Shown here: piece by piece, positions 1-6,304 of the stretch | Layout of the letters: the number at the start of each line of letters is the position of its first letter | Position numbering within the stretch: the stretch's first letter is position 1 | Assembly: GCA_017408205.1 (NCBI GenBank) | Contig: JAFQVC010000112.1 | Span: forward strand, 1-6,304 | From: Clostridia bacterium | Lineage (GTDB): Bacteria > Bacillota > Clostridia > Monoglobales > Firm-18 | DNA length: 6,304 nt | Reading direction: 5' to 3' | Translations under genes and position numbers: made by a program | The notes under the pieces: generated by a model | The model's database searches: none | The model's input: only the letters and a program-made list of their open reading frames with translations | What the model was told of the DNA's origin: nothing

Positions 1-146
1 ATGGTTTTTATGACACGCTGATTGCATTGATTAACGATCTGGTAAAACAGGGCGCCGTAACGGAAGAAATACATAAGTTGTATGATGTAATAACAGATGT
101 GAATGAAGATACAATAGTTCCTATACTTAAAGGCATTGTGAAATAA
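1..146 (+). CDS. C-terminal end of a probable LOG-family (TIGR00730-type) Rossmann-fold protein, 5' truncated by the window
   Basis: Only the last 47 codons are present; the first whole codon is at 3 and the TAA stop is at 144-146. The fragment begins GFYDTLIALINDLVKQG and continues with a VTEEIHKLYDV stretch. In LOG-family proteins (cytokinin riboside 5'-monophosphate phosphoribohydrolase type, once misnamed lysine decarboxylases), the C-terminus has a Gly-(Phe/Tyr)-Tyr-Asp segment, a hydrophobic helix with a (V/M)xxG turn, then a short 'Y-x-V-x-(D)-(D/N)-x-E' element ending in a helix. The fragment matches this pattern from start to stop. These enzymes release the base from nucleoside monophosphates in the cytoplasm. 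The diagnostic PGGxGTxxE motif would lie upstream, outside the window, so the call rests on family memory of a short C-terminus. There is no clear strong terminator after the stop. Confidence 0.6.
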   Translation, partial: GFYDTLIALINDLVKQGAVTEEIHKLYDVITDVNEDTIVPILKGIVK

Positions 147-272
147 CAAAACGAAATCTTTGAAAATAATACAGGTATTTTACAATCCTTTTATGGCCAG
201 TGAATTTGGTATAAGGTGAATTGTATTTTATCGGTGGATACAAAACAGTAATTTTTTTATAAATACACCATA

Positions 273-287
273 TATACTGAATATAAT
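273..287 (+). promoter_or_regulatory. Tentative sigma-A -10 region upstream of the flavodoxin gene
   Basis: A perfect TATAAT lies at 282-287, 20 bp before the ATG at 307, and an alternative TATACT lies at 273-278. Neither has a convincing TTGACA-like -35 box at 17 bp; the positions expected for it read ATAAAT and AATTTT. A TG pair occurs at 278-279, one base off the extended -10 spacing. In such AT-rich DNA a TATAAT can occur by chance, and a start site only a few bases before the ribosome binding site would leave a very short leader. The surrounding AATATAATATT (280-290) is also an 11-bp palindrome. Treat as a weak candidate. Confidence 0.3.
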
Positions 288-292
288 ATTAC

Positions 293-299
293 AAAGGGG
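293..299 (+). promoter_or_regulatory. Ribosome binding site of the flavodoxin gene
   Basis: AAAGGGG ends 7 bases before the ATG at 307. The purine run and the spacing support that start. Confidence 0.75.
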
Positions 300-306
300 T
301 GTTTTT

Positions 307-834
307 ATGAATGCAATAGTAGTTTACAAAACAAAATACGGTTCCACAAAAACTTATGCAGAGTGGATAGGTGAAGAACTTAACTGTAAAACAGCAGATG
401 CTAAAGAAATTACAATAGATGAACTTGAAAAATATGATACCATAATATACGGCGGAGGCCTTTATGCAGAAATCATAAACGGGTTAATTCTTATTACTAA
501 AAACATTGAAAGATTAAAAAACAAAAAGATAGCGGTTTATACCACAGGTATAACACCTCTTGACTGTCGCGATTATTATGATAAAATTGTTATTGAAAAG
601 AATTTTAAGAACGGATTGCCCCAATGTATAAAGATTTTTAATTTTACAGGCAAAATGATTATAAATGAACTTACTGCCGTGCATAAAGCGGCGCTGAAAA
701 CATTGAAGAAAATAATGAGTTCAAAAAAAGAACCGACGGAAATGGAAAAACTTCTTATAGAACTTTGTGATGCAGACGGTGATTTTTGTGACCGTTCTCA
801 GATTGCCGAACTGGTAAAATACATAGTTTCTTAA
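307..834 (+). CDS. Flavodoxin-domain protein (Flavodoxin_5 / HemG-like type)
   Basis: A 175-aa cytoplasmic FMN-binding-fold protein. The N-terminus is a beta strand (AIVVYKTKYG, residues 3-12) running into a phosphate-binding loop with S13-T14 and T16, in the position of the FMN loop of flavodoxins. The second loop region is YDTIIYGGGLYAE (43-55), and the third is AVYTTGITPLD (76-86) after a Lys-rich strand entry. A segment around residues 100-120 (LPQCIKIFNFTGKM...) followed by a Lys-rich helix fits the C-terminal half seen in stand-alone clostridial flavodoxin-domain proteins of about 170-190 aa. Members of this family carry electrons or, in HemG, oxidise protoporphyrinogen; nothing here shows the HemG reaction, so no symbol is given. 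There is no signal peptide or membrane segment. The ATG start is supported by the upstream AAAGGGG. The next gene starts 27 bp after the stop with no visible terminator, so co-transcription is possible, but a functional link is unproven. Confidence 0.85.
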   Translation: MNAIVVYKTKYGSTKTYAEWIGEELNCKTADAKEITIDELEKYDTIIYGGGLYAEIINGLILITKNIERLKNKKIAVYTTGITPLDCRDYYDKIVIEKNFKNGLPQCIKIFNFTGKMIINELTAVHKAALKTLKKIMSSKKEPTEMEKLLIELCDADGDFCDRSQIAELVKYIVS

Positions 835-848
835 TAATTAAACCTGAC

Positions 849-854
849 GGGAGG
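849..854 (+). promoter_or_regulatory. Ribosome binding site that fixes the GTG start of the TIR-NACHT gene
   Basis: GGGAGG lies 7 bases before the GTG at 862. It decides this start. The first in-frame ATG downstream is residue 36, inside the TIR domain, and using it would remove the first beta strand. Confidence 0.85.
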
Positions 855-861
855 CGAAATT

Positions 862-3800
862 GTGATACAGGAAATAATAACACAAGAGGATAAACAATCA
901 ACTGATATTTTTATTTGCTACAGAGCAGATTTGGGTGCTGACTGGGGCAGAGAAATATACGAGTGGATGGGAAATAACGAAGACTGCAATTTCGGCAAAG
1001 TGTATTATTCTGAATTTGTAAATGCAAATTTTATCAACGACATAGCCCCCGTTATAGAAAGTGCTAAATATATTGTGGTGGTAGCAACCAATAACTTTAC
1101 TTCGGGGTTTCCGAAAACAGAAGAAGAAATAGATAACGGAGATGTTGTGACTGCAAAAGAAACTCTGGCGATTATGAGACGTCTTAAATCAGACAACCCG
1201 CCCAGACTTGTGTTTTTACACGCAGGTATGTTTAATGAAGAGGATAAGAAAAATATAACTGCAATTGCAGAAATGGTGGCGGAAAATTGCGAGCAGGCAC
1301 TGTGGCTTGCAAACTGTTACATAACTGCAGGTATTCATAATTTACATTCAAGAGGCAAAGATGCTCTGCAGGAGGCGGAGTTTAAATCATTTCTTTCTTT
1401 TGTGGCTAAAGAGACTAATCTTGTAAGGCACAATGCAGTAAAAAATATGAAGATTGATGCTCCTGCCAATTTGCTTATGTTACCGCAGGTTATACAGGTT
1501 ACAGATGCGGAGCAGAAACCGGAATACTTAAACATTGAACAGTTGGCAACCCGTATCATAAATCTGCCCGAAAATGAACGTGTTGCGCTAATTTGCGGTA
1601 ATGGAGGAATGGGTAAAACCACGCAACTCAAATACCTTTGCAAAAAGAAACAGGAGGAATATTTAAATAATTATCAGACTGACGGGGATGACACCATATA
1701 TTTCTATCTGCCTGCATATAAAATTGCAGAATACGGAAACTTGTTTCGTGCTCTTTTGAAGGAAACAAAAAATGCAGATGTTTACACCAACGAACAGGCA
1801 GAAGATTTTGTTCTGCAGAAATTATGCGAAATTAAAAGCGAAACTGTTGCACCTTGTCTTTTGTGCATTGACGGTTTTGACGAAGTTGACGACCCTGCAG
1901 TTATAAAACATATATCTGACAAAATTAAACTTATGCGGGAGAAAGGTGTTGCAATACTTATAACATCAAGAAACGCTGCTAAAATGGATATTGCAAAACT
2001 TGAGTGCGTAATAGAACCGTTAAAGTATGAAAATGTTATCGAAAGTTTGCCCGTTAAATACCGTCCCGAAAGTAAAGACAGCCGACTTGCGAAACTTCTT
2101 TGCACACCTTTTTATTTCAGTATGTATAAAGAAACAGTTACAGACGACGGTGCTGTAACATTTGGTGAACTTTATAAAAATAACAAGGACAAGTTCTTTT
2201 ATCACGAAAATCCGAGATTCCCAGGTGAACTCATCTGGAATTACGTTATGCGACATATTGCCAAAAGTGCAAGAAACGATATGGCTATTGACATAAGCGA
2301 CAGAGAAAACTATTTTTATCTTTTATATATGCTTCCCTTGGTTGCATCAAAAATGGTTACATACAAACAACAAAGAATACCGGAAGGGGAACTTTGCAGT
2401 TTTTATAACAGCGTAAAAGAAGGTGTGACGGGATGGAAACCGTTCTGGAGGGTTAATTCCGTTTCAAACCGCCTTGGAATTGACATAAAAGACATTCCTG
2501 AATTTTGCAGTTTTATAGATTTTTGCACCAAAACTTTTCCTCTTATAAAAACAGATTTACAGGACAATACCGTCTGTTACAAATTTAACCACGGTATATT
2601 ACAGTTGTTTTTTACTGCTTTAAATACAGTCAACAGTATTTCTGCAATAGATAAAGATACAGATTTGTCGGAACTTGATATTGCCAAAAAATTAATTCCA
2701 ACCCAACAGTTAAGCATAATCGGTGAAATATGCGGAGACAAACAAAATATTCCGTATTATGACGAAGAATGGAAAGTTGCTGTTCCCTGTATGGAGAATA
2801 ATCTTATAAGCAGAACTTTCGATAATATCAGGAAAAACAAAGGTGATGAAGATACTTCTGTACTTGTTAATAATTTGTTTTCTGTTTTAAAAGAGGTACG
2901 TGTTCAGAACGACGGAATGGCAGATTTGTCAGGCGTTGATTTTTCGTACCTCGATTTAACAAAATGTTGTTTAAATCTTATCATTTTTTCGCGTCATTCA
3001 CAGGGTAGTAATCTTTGTGCCAAATTTGACGGAGCGAAATTTGATGCGGCAGTATCTTTTGGTTACGGTCCTAAAATAAGCGACAATGCCAACATAATTG
3101 TTTCACAGGTTGCAGTGCGGAATTCTTTCCTTATAACCGTTAATGACCACGGTATTATTAATATGTGGGACATAAAGACGGGGGCGTTTTTGGATAACTA
3201 CAGTATTGAGGCGGACAACAAAAGCCACAACATAAGCGATATTATATGCGTAAACAACAATGAAATTTATGTTGCCTGCGACAACAATATTGTAAAACTG
3301 ATACTTAATACACAGTTTAAAAAACTTGAGTTTTGCGAGATTTATCGTATAAAATCCAAAGCGGTGAAACATCTTGGTTACAACAAAAAAGACGGTCTTT
3401 ACTATCACACGACACAGTCGCCTGTTGACAGATACGATATTAACAACAAACTGGTAAAGCCCACCGCTACAGATGCTTCTTATCCCATGGATATATGGTA
3501 TTGCGACGGCGTAGTTTCAAAAGACGGAACAACCGCTTACAGCATCGGACTTGGTCCTGCTACAGGAAGAGGAAATCTGTATTCTGCAGGAGATATTGTA
3601 AAGCACGTCTGGAACAGCGACGAGGGCAGATATGACAGTTTCGTATTTTGCACTCTTAAGCAACTTAACGATGTTGTAAAGGCATCTCACTTAAGCAACG
3701 GTCATTTGTATTTTTCAAAAGAGGAAGATAAACTTTATTTTAACTTTACTGCTGACAGAAGCAGAAACAAACAAAGTGAAGTTATTGTGTTTGATATTTC

Positions 3801-4599
3801 AAAAGACCAATGGGAAATTGAGGAATACATACGACTTCATACAAGTCACCACTTTACTGTAAATTCAATGTGTTTTGACGGAGGGAATATATGGTTTTCT
3901 TCGTATCTTTCCGTTTACAAACTTGACAAGCAACATTCTCTTAAACTGTTTTGCGGTGGCGACGGTCAGTTAATTACTGCACGGTTTATGCCTGATACGA
4001 AGAGCTTTTATACCATTTCCAACAACCCTATAAGAATTCAGGAATTTGACTGCAGCACATTTCCTTTTGTGTGTAAAAAACAGATAATTCCAAAGGGTAT
4101 AATGCAGGCAAAACTTAATTCTCTCGGTTTTGAGTTTTTTGATGGTATAACTTTCTCGGAAACGGGAGAAAAAGCGTATGCGAATTATCCAAAGCAGGTT
4201 CGCGTTATACTTTATGATGATAAAAGAACTACTGTTTATTGTGTTGATATGTCTAACGGATTTGTATATACCAATAAAAACATCAGGTATGCAAGTACCG
4301 AGATGATTTTGTCACCTGTTGTATCTTTTGAAAATGAAAAGTTTACTTTGCAGATAAGAAACAAGACGGTAAACGCTGTTAGTTTTAAAGACACAAAAGA
4401 GGTGCTTGGCTCAGTGGAAATACATCCTGAATGGTTGTTTGCGGACTGTTCTTTTGAAGGGGCGGATTTTGGTGAACAAGGAATGCCTGAGGCGATAAAA
4501 CCGTACGTTAAAAACGGGTTTGACGAGGTTGAAGAAGTTGTAGCCGAAACTGACGAGAACAATGAACCTGAACAAGATTATGATATACCGGAGGAATAA
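862..4599 (+). CDS. TIR-NACHT NLR-like STAND protein with C-terminal pentapeptide/beta-propeller sensor region; probable anti-phage defence protein
   Basis: A 1245-aa cytoplasmic protein. Domains in order: a TIR domain (about 13-180) opens with DIFICYR (15-21), has a strand YIVVVAT (70-76), and carries E100 in the AKETLAI helix as the likely catalytic glutamate. A NACHT NTPase (about 240-400) has Walker A GNGGMGKTT (246-254; K252, T253), Walker B LLCIDGFDEVDD with D337 and the D340-E341 pair, and sensor 1 TSR (368-370). A helical region follows (about 400-685). A pentapeptide-like segment (687-733, from ADLSGVDFSYLDL to AKFDGAKFDAAV) leads into a beta-rich propeller-like region (about 735-1190), with one WD-type blade end HGIINMWDIKTG (763-774). 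A second short pentapeptide piece ADCSFEGADF (1194-1203) and an acidic tail (1221-1245) end the protein. In known bacterial NLR-like systems, target recognition by the C-terminus triggers NTP-dependent oligomerisation, and TIR then consumes NAD+ or makes signalling nucleotides, stopping phage spread. That role is inferred here from architecture. The reading frame is intact and all key NTPase residues are present. Confidence 0.85.
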   Translation: MIQEIITQEDKQSTDIFICYRADLGADWGREIYEWMGNNEDCNFGKVYYSEFVNANFINDIAPVIESAKYIVVVATNNFTSGFPKTEEEIDNGDVVTAKETLAIMRRLKSDNPPRLVFLHAGMFNEEDKKNITAIAEMVAENCEQALWLANCYITAGIHNLHSRGKDALQEAEFKSFLSFVAKETNLVRHNAVKNMKIDAPANLLMLPQVIQVTDAEQKPEYLNIEQLATRIINLPENERVALICGNGGMGKTTQLKYLCKKKQEEYLNNYQTDGDDTIYFYLPAYKIAEYGNLFRALLKETKNADVYTNEQAEDFVLQKLCEIKSETVAPCLLCIDGFDEVDDPAVIKHISDKIKLMREKGVAILITSRNAAKMDIAKLECVIEPLKYENVIESLPVKYRPESKDSRLAKLLCTPFYFSMYKETVTDDGAVTFGELYKNNKDKFFYHENPRFPGELIWNYVMRHIAKSARNDMAIDISDRENYFYLLYMLPLVASKMVTYKQQRIPEGELCSFYNSVKEGVTGWKPFWRVNSVSNRLGIDIKDIPEFCSFIDFCTKTFPLIKTDLQDNTVCYKFNHGILQLFFTALNTVNSISAIDKDTDLSELDIAKKLIPTQQLSIIGEICGDKQNIPYYDEEWKVAVPCMENNLISRTFDNIRKNKGDEDTSVLVNNLFSVLKEVRVQNDGMADLSGVDFSYLDLTKCCLNLIIFSRHSQGSNLCAKFDGAKFDAAVSFGYGPKISDNANIIVSQVAVRNSFLITVNDHGIINMWDIKTGAFLDNYSIEADNKSHNISDIICVNNNEIYVACDNNIVKLILNTQFKKLEFCEIYRIKSKAVKHLGYNKKDGLYYHTTQSPVDRYDINNKLVKPTATDASYPMDIWYCDGVVSKDGTTAYSIGLGPATGRGNLYSAGDIVKHVWNSDEGRYDSFVFCTLKQLNDVVKASHLSNGHLYFSKEEDKLYFNFTADRSRNKQSEVIVFDISKDQWEIEEYIRLHTSHHFTVNSMCFDGGNIWFSSYLSVYKLDKQHSLKLFCGGDGQLITARFMPDTKSFYTISNNPIRIQEFDCSTFPFVCKKQIIPKGIMQAKLNSLGFEFFDGITFSETGEKAYANYPKQVRVILYDDKRTTVYCVDMSNGFVYTNKNIRYASTEMILSPVVSFENEKFTLQIRNKTVNAVSFKDTKEVLGSVEIHPEWLFADCSFEGADFGEQGMPEAIKPYVKNGFDEVEEVVAETDENNEPEQDYDIPEE
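4590..4595 (+). promoter_or_regulatory. Ribosome binding site of the gene after the TIR-NACHT gene
   Basis: GGAGGA overlaps the last codons of the TIR-NACHT gene and ends 6 bases before the ATG at 4602. It is a near-consensus site, which supports the downstream gene as real and points to translational coupling. Confidence 0.85.
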
Positions 4600-4601
4600 T
4601 A

Positions 4602-6304
4602 ATGAATAAATTACATATTTTTGAGGTTGGAACAGTTGTTGAAAACAGCACAGATTCAGGTAGCGTTTTTAAACTTCCAAAAGCATTGGGTAGATACTAT
4701 GCCACAAAGGTTGAACTAAAGGATGGAACTATAGCCACCTGTTATTCCTTTTCTTCATATTCTGCGGGGGATATAGTATGCGGCTTTACATTAAGGGAAA
4801 TCAACAATGTATTATGTGGTGTTATTATTGACAACGGTTTGTTGGATTCTGACGAAAATTTTGAAGGTTTTTCGGAATACGAGTCCTTTATGCTTTATCA
4901 GAATTTCCAGAAACCGAACAGAGAAGCAAAAATTTCTGACGAAGATTTTGTAAAACAATATCTTGAGCAAAACGGCGGTGTTTGTCTTGTAAAATCATCT
5001 GTAAAAGAATGTGTTATTAATAACGTAAAAGCCAAAAGATTCAAGTATTGCAAGTCAAAAATTGTTGTGCCTTTCGGCAATTGCAATATTGAAATCACAA
5101 ATTGTCCCATTGATTATTATGTGGAAACGGATGAAACGATATATGTGTATTTTTATATAGATTGCAAGGGGGAACTGCATGTATTTCCTATTGCAAAATG
5201 TTTTAACCATGTAATTTACAAAAAATTTGAAATAATTTTAAAGTTGCTTTCTGACCAAAACTTTTTACTTGCAGGGTTTATATTATTCGAAAGCCAAAAA
5301 GGTAAATGGAAAATTGATGAGAAAGTAAGAATAATGATTACTTCTGAAGCAATAAAGGGTAAAGGTCAGGGAAAACAATGCTATGCAAGGGCAATAAGTA
5401 TGTATCCTAATAACAAAGACGAAATAGAATTTGATGGCACATTTTTTTATGAATCAACACCTACCGAAAAAGGAGAAATTTTTGAGGCACTTATAAAAAG
5501 CGATTATACGTTCAAGAAACAAGTAAACACGAATAACGAAGAAAGAAAAGTCAGGGTGTGTTTTACGGATGATGCACTGACTGTGAAAGAAAAAGACGTT
5601 TTCTCTGTTGAATTGCAAAAGTTCTATAATCATGAATTTGAATTCGCTGTGCAGAATGGTGTTATCGGAACCCTGCATTATGATGTTTTAAACTGGATAG
5701 GAATTCTTGGTTTTGCAACTGAAATGGATATTTTGCGTCTTATATTAAACGGAATAATCCCTGAAGATACAGAATCTCTTTCACAGGAACAGCGTAAAAT
5801 ATTAAAAGAACTTAAAAATGAAAACAATATTGTAAGTGCGGAGTTTTCAGACCAGGAAAGAAGAATTGTTAACTATAACAATTACTTTGGTTTTATCCTG
5901 CCTAAAAAAATAATAAATAAATTAAGCGGACAAGGTCTCATAAACAAGGCGTGTTTTTCAACAGGAAACAAAAAGGATAAAACTGCTACAATACTTTATA
6001 TTACTAAAATGGGGCGTGAGTTACTTGCTGTTTTAGGAAAAAACAAAGTAAAATGCGACAGTTATGCAGTTTTAAGAACACCTCTTTATGTTAAGAGAAT
6101 TTTAGCTTCAAATCAGTTGCTGAATTCGTTGCTTGATGCCTTTTGCAAATGGGGTGAATTTCAATATGAAGATGTATCGGTGCTTCCTACAGTAATACTT
6201 GATACCTCCGAAACTGAAGAGACTGACCTTGCAAGAGTGGGCTTCTCTGTTGATATTACCAAAAATGACAATACCGTTACTTTTATGGGTGATGCGGTAA
6301 GAAA
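4602..6304 (+). CDS. Unrecognised protein with a C-terminal winged-helix-like segment, coupled to the TIR-NACHT gene; 3' truncated by the window
   Basis: The frame stays open for 567 codons from ATG 4602 to the window edge, with no stop. It begins MNKLHIFEVGTVVE. I do not recognise the family. Residues 1-80 look beta-rich (FEVGTVVEN, KVELKDGTIATCYSF, CGVIIDNG), and 145-220 also look like a beta sandwich or barrel (KIVVPFGNCNIEI, IYVYFYIDCKGELHVFPI). Residues 350-400 are mainly helical and hydrophobic (LHYDVLNWIGILGF...). Residues about 425-480 resemble a winged helix: a helix ending in KLSGQGLINKACF, a Lys-rich wing, then ILYITKMGRELLAVLG. After that, 492-567 (RTPLYVKRILASNQLLNSLL..., then a VGFSVDIT strand) loosely recalls the layout of replication-relaxation or DUF5697-type proteins, a weak inference. 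Cysteines are frequent but form no clear zinc pattern. There is no signal peptide or membrane helix. Two bases separate it from the upstream stop, so it is almost certainly co-translated with the TIR-NACHT protein and may be its partner, regulator or a second effector. Confidence 0.85.
   Translation, partial: MNKLHIFEVGTVVENSTDSGSVFKLPKALGRYYATKVELKDGTIATCYSFSSYSAGDIVCGFTLREINNVLCGVIIDNGLLDSDENFEGFSEYESFMLYQNFQKPNREAKISDEDFVKQYLEQNGGVCLVKSSVKECVINNVKAKRFKYCKSKIVVPFGNCNIEITNCPIDYYVETDETIYVYFYIDCKGELHVFPIAKCFNHVIYKKFEIILKLLSDQNFLLAGFILFESQKGKWKIDEKVRIMITSEAIKGKGQGKQCYARAISMYPNNKDEIEFDGTFFYESTPTEKGEIFEALIKSDYTFKKQVNTNNEERKVRVCFTDDALTVKEKDVFSVELQKFYNHEFEFAVQNGVIGTLHYDVLNWIGILGFATEMDILRLILNGIIPEDTESLSQEQRKILKELKNENNIVSAEFSDQERRIVNYNNYFGFILPKKIINKLSGQGLINKACFSTGNKKDKTATILYITKMGRELLAVLGKNKVKCDSYAVLRTPLYVKRILASNQLLNSLLDAFCKWGEFQYEDVSVLPTVILDTSETEETDLARVGFSVDITKNDNTVTFMGDAVR

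Noticed and set aside
163..181. AAAATA / TATTTT inverted repeat after the first gene as a Rho-independent terminator
   Set aside because: The stem has six A-T pairs and no G-C pairs and is not followed by a T-run, so it would be too unstable to terminate.
1591..1980. NB-ARC (AP-ATPase) rather than NACHT assignment of the NTPase
   Set aside because: The Walker B reads D-G-F-D-E with a second acidic pair two residues on, which is the NACHT pattern; NB-ARC proteins usually have an LDDVW-type motif there.
4898..5110. Minus-strand open frame of 70 codons inside the last gene
   Set aside because: It is fully covered by the long + strand frame with a strong ribosome binding site and looks like a shadow; it has no good ribosome binding site or recognisable motif.
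6075..6304. PDDEXK-type nuclease domain at the end of the last gene
   Set aside because: VGFSVDIT gives an Asp after a strand, but no following (E/Q)xK motif is visible before the window ends.

Overview
The window is AT-rich, with every gene on the + strand and strong purine-rich ribosome binding sites (GGGAGG, GGAGGA). This looks like a low-GC Firmicute, probably an anaerobic Clostridia-type bacterium. That assignment is an inference from composition, ribosome binding sites and the type of flavodoxin; there is no rRNA or other taxonomic marker.

Layout: (1) positions 1-146 hold the last 47 codons of a gene that enters from the left, most likely a LOG-family Rossmann-fold nucleotide hydrolase. 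(2) A 160-bp AT-rich spacer (147-306) holds a tentative promoter and short dyads. (3) A small flavodoxin-domain protein lies at 307-834. (4) A very large gene (862-4599, 1245 aa, GTG start) encodes an NLR-like protein. It has an N-terminal TIR domain, a central NACHT-type STAND NTPase with clear Walker A, Walker B and sensor 1 motifs, a helical region, and a C-terminal beta-propeller-like sensor. Short pentapeptide-repeat-like segments lie on both sides of the propeller, and the protein ends in an acidic tail. (5) Two bases after that gene starts a fifth-position gene (4602 to beyond the window end) with a near-perfect ribosome binding site. It is open for 567 codons, is not recognised as a known family, and carries a winged-helix-like segment near the window edge.

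How they may work together: genes 3, 4 and 5 are co-directional, with gaps of 27 and 2 bp and no visible terminator between them, so they could form one transcript. The TIR-NACHT-sensor layout is that of bacterial NLR-like anti-phage proteins. In those, the C-terminal region senses an invader signal, the NACHT domain oligomerises with ATP, and the TIR effector degrades NAD+ or makes a nucleotide signal. The tightly coupled downstream gene is the best candidate for an undescribed partner. The flavodoxin gene may simply be a housekeeping neighbour. No CRISPR array, tRNA, rRNA, insertion sequence or long repeat was seen.
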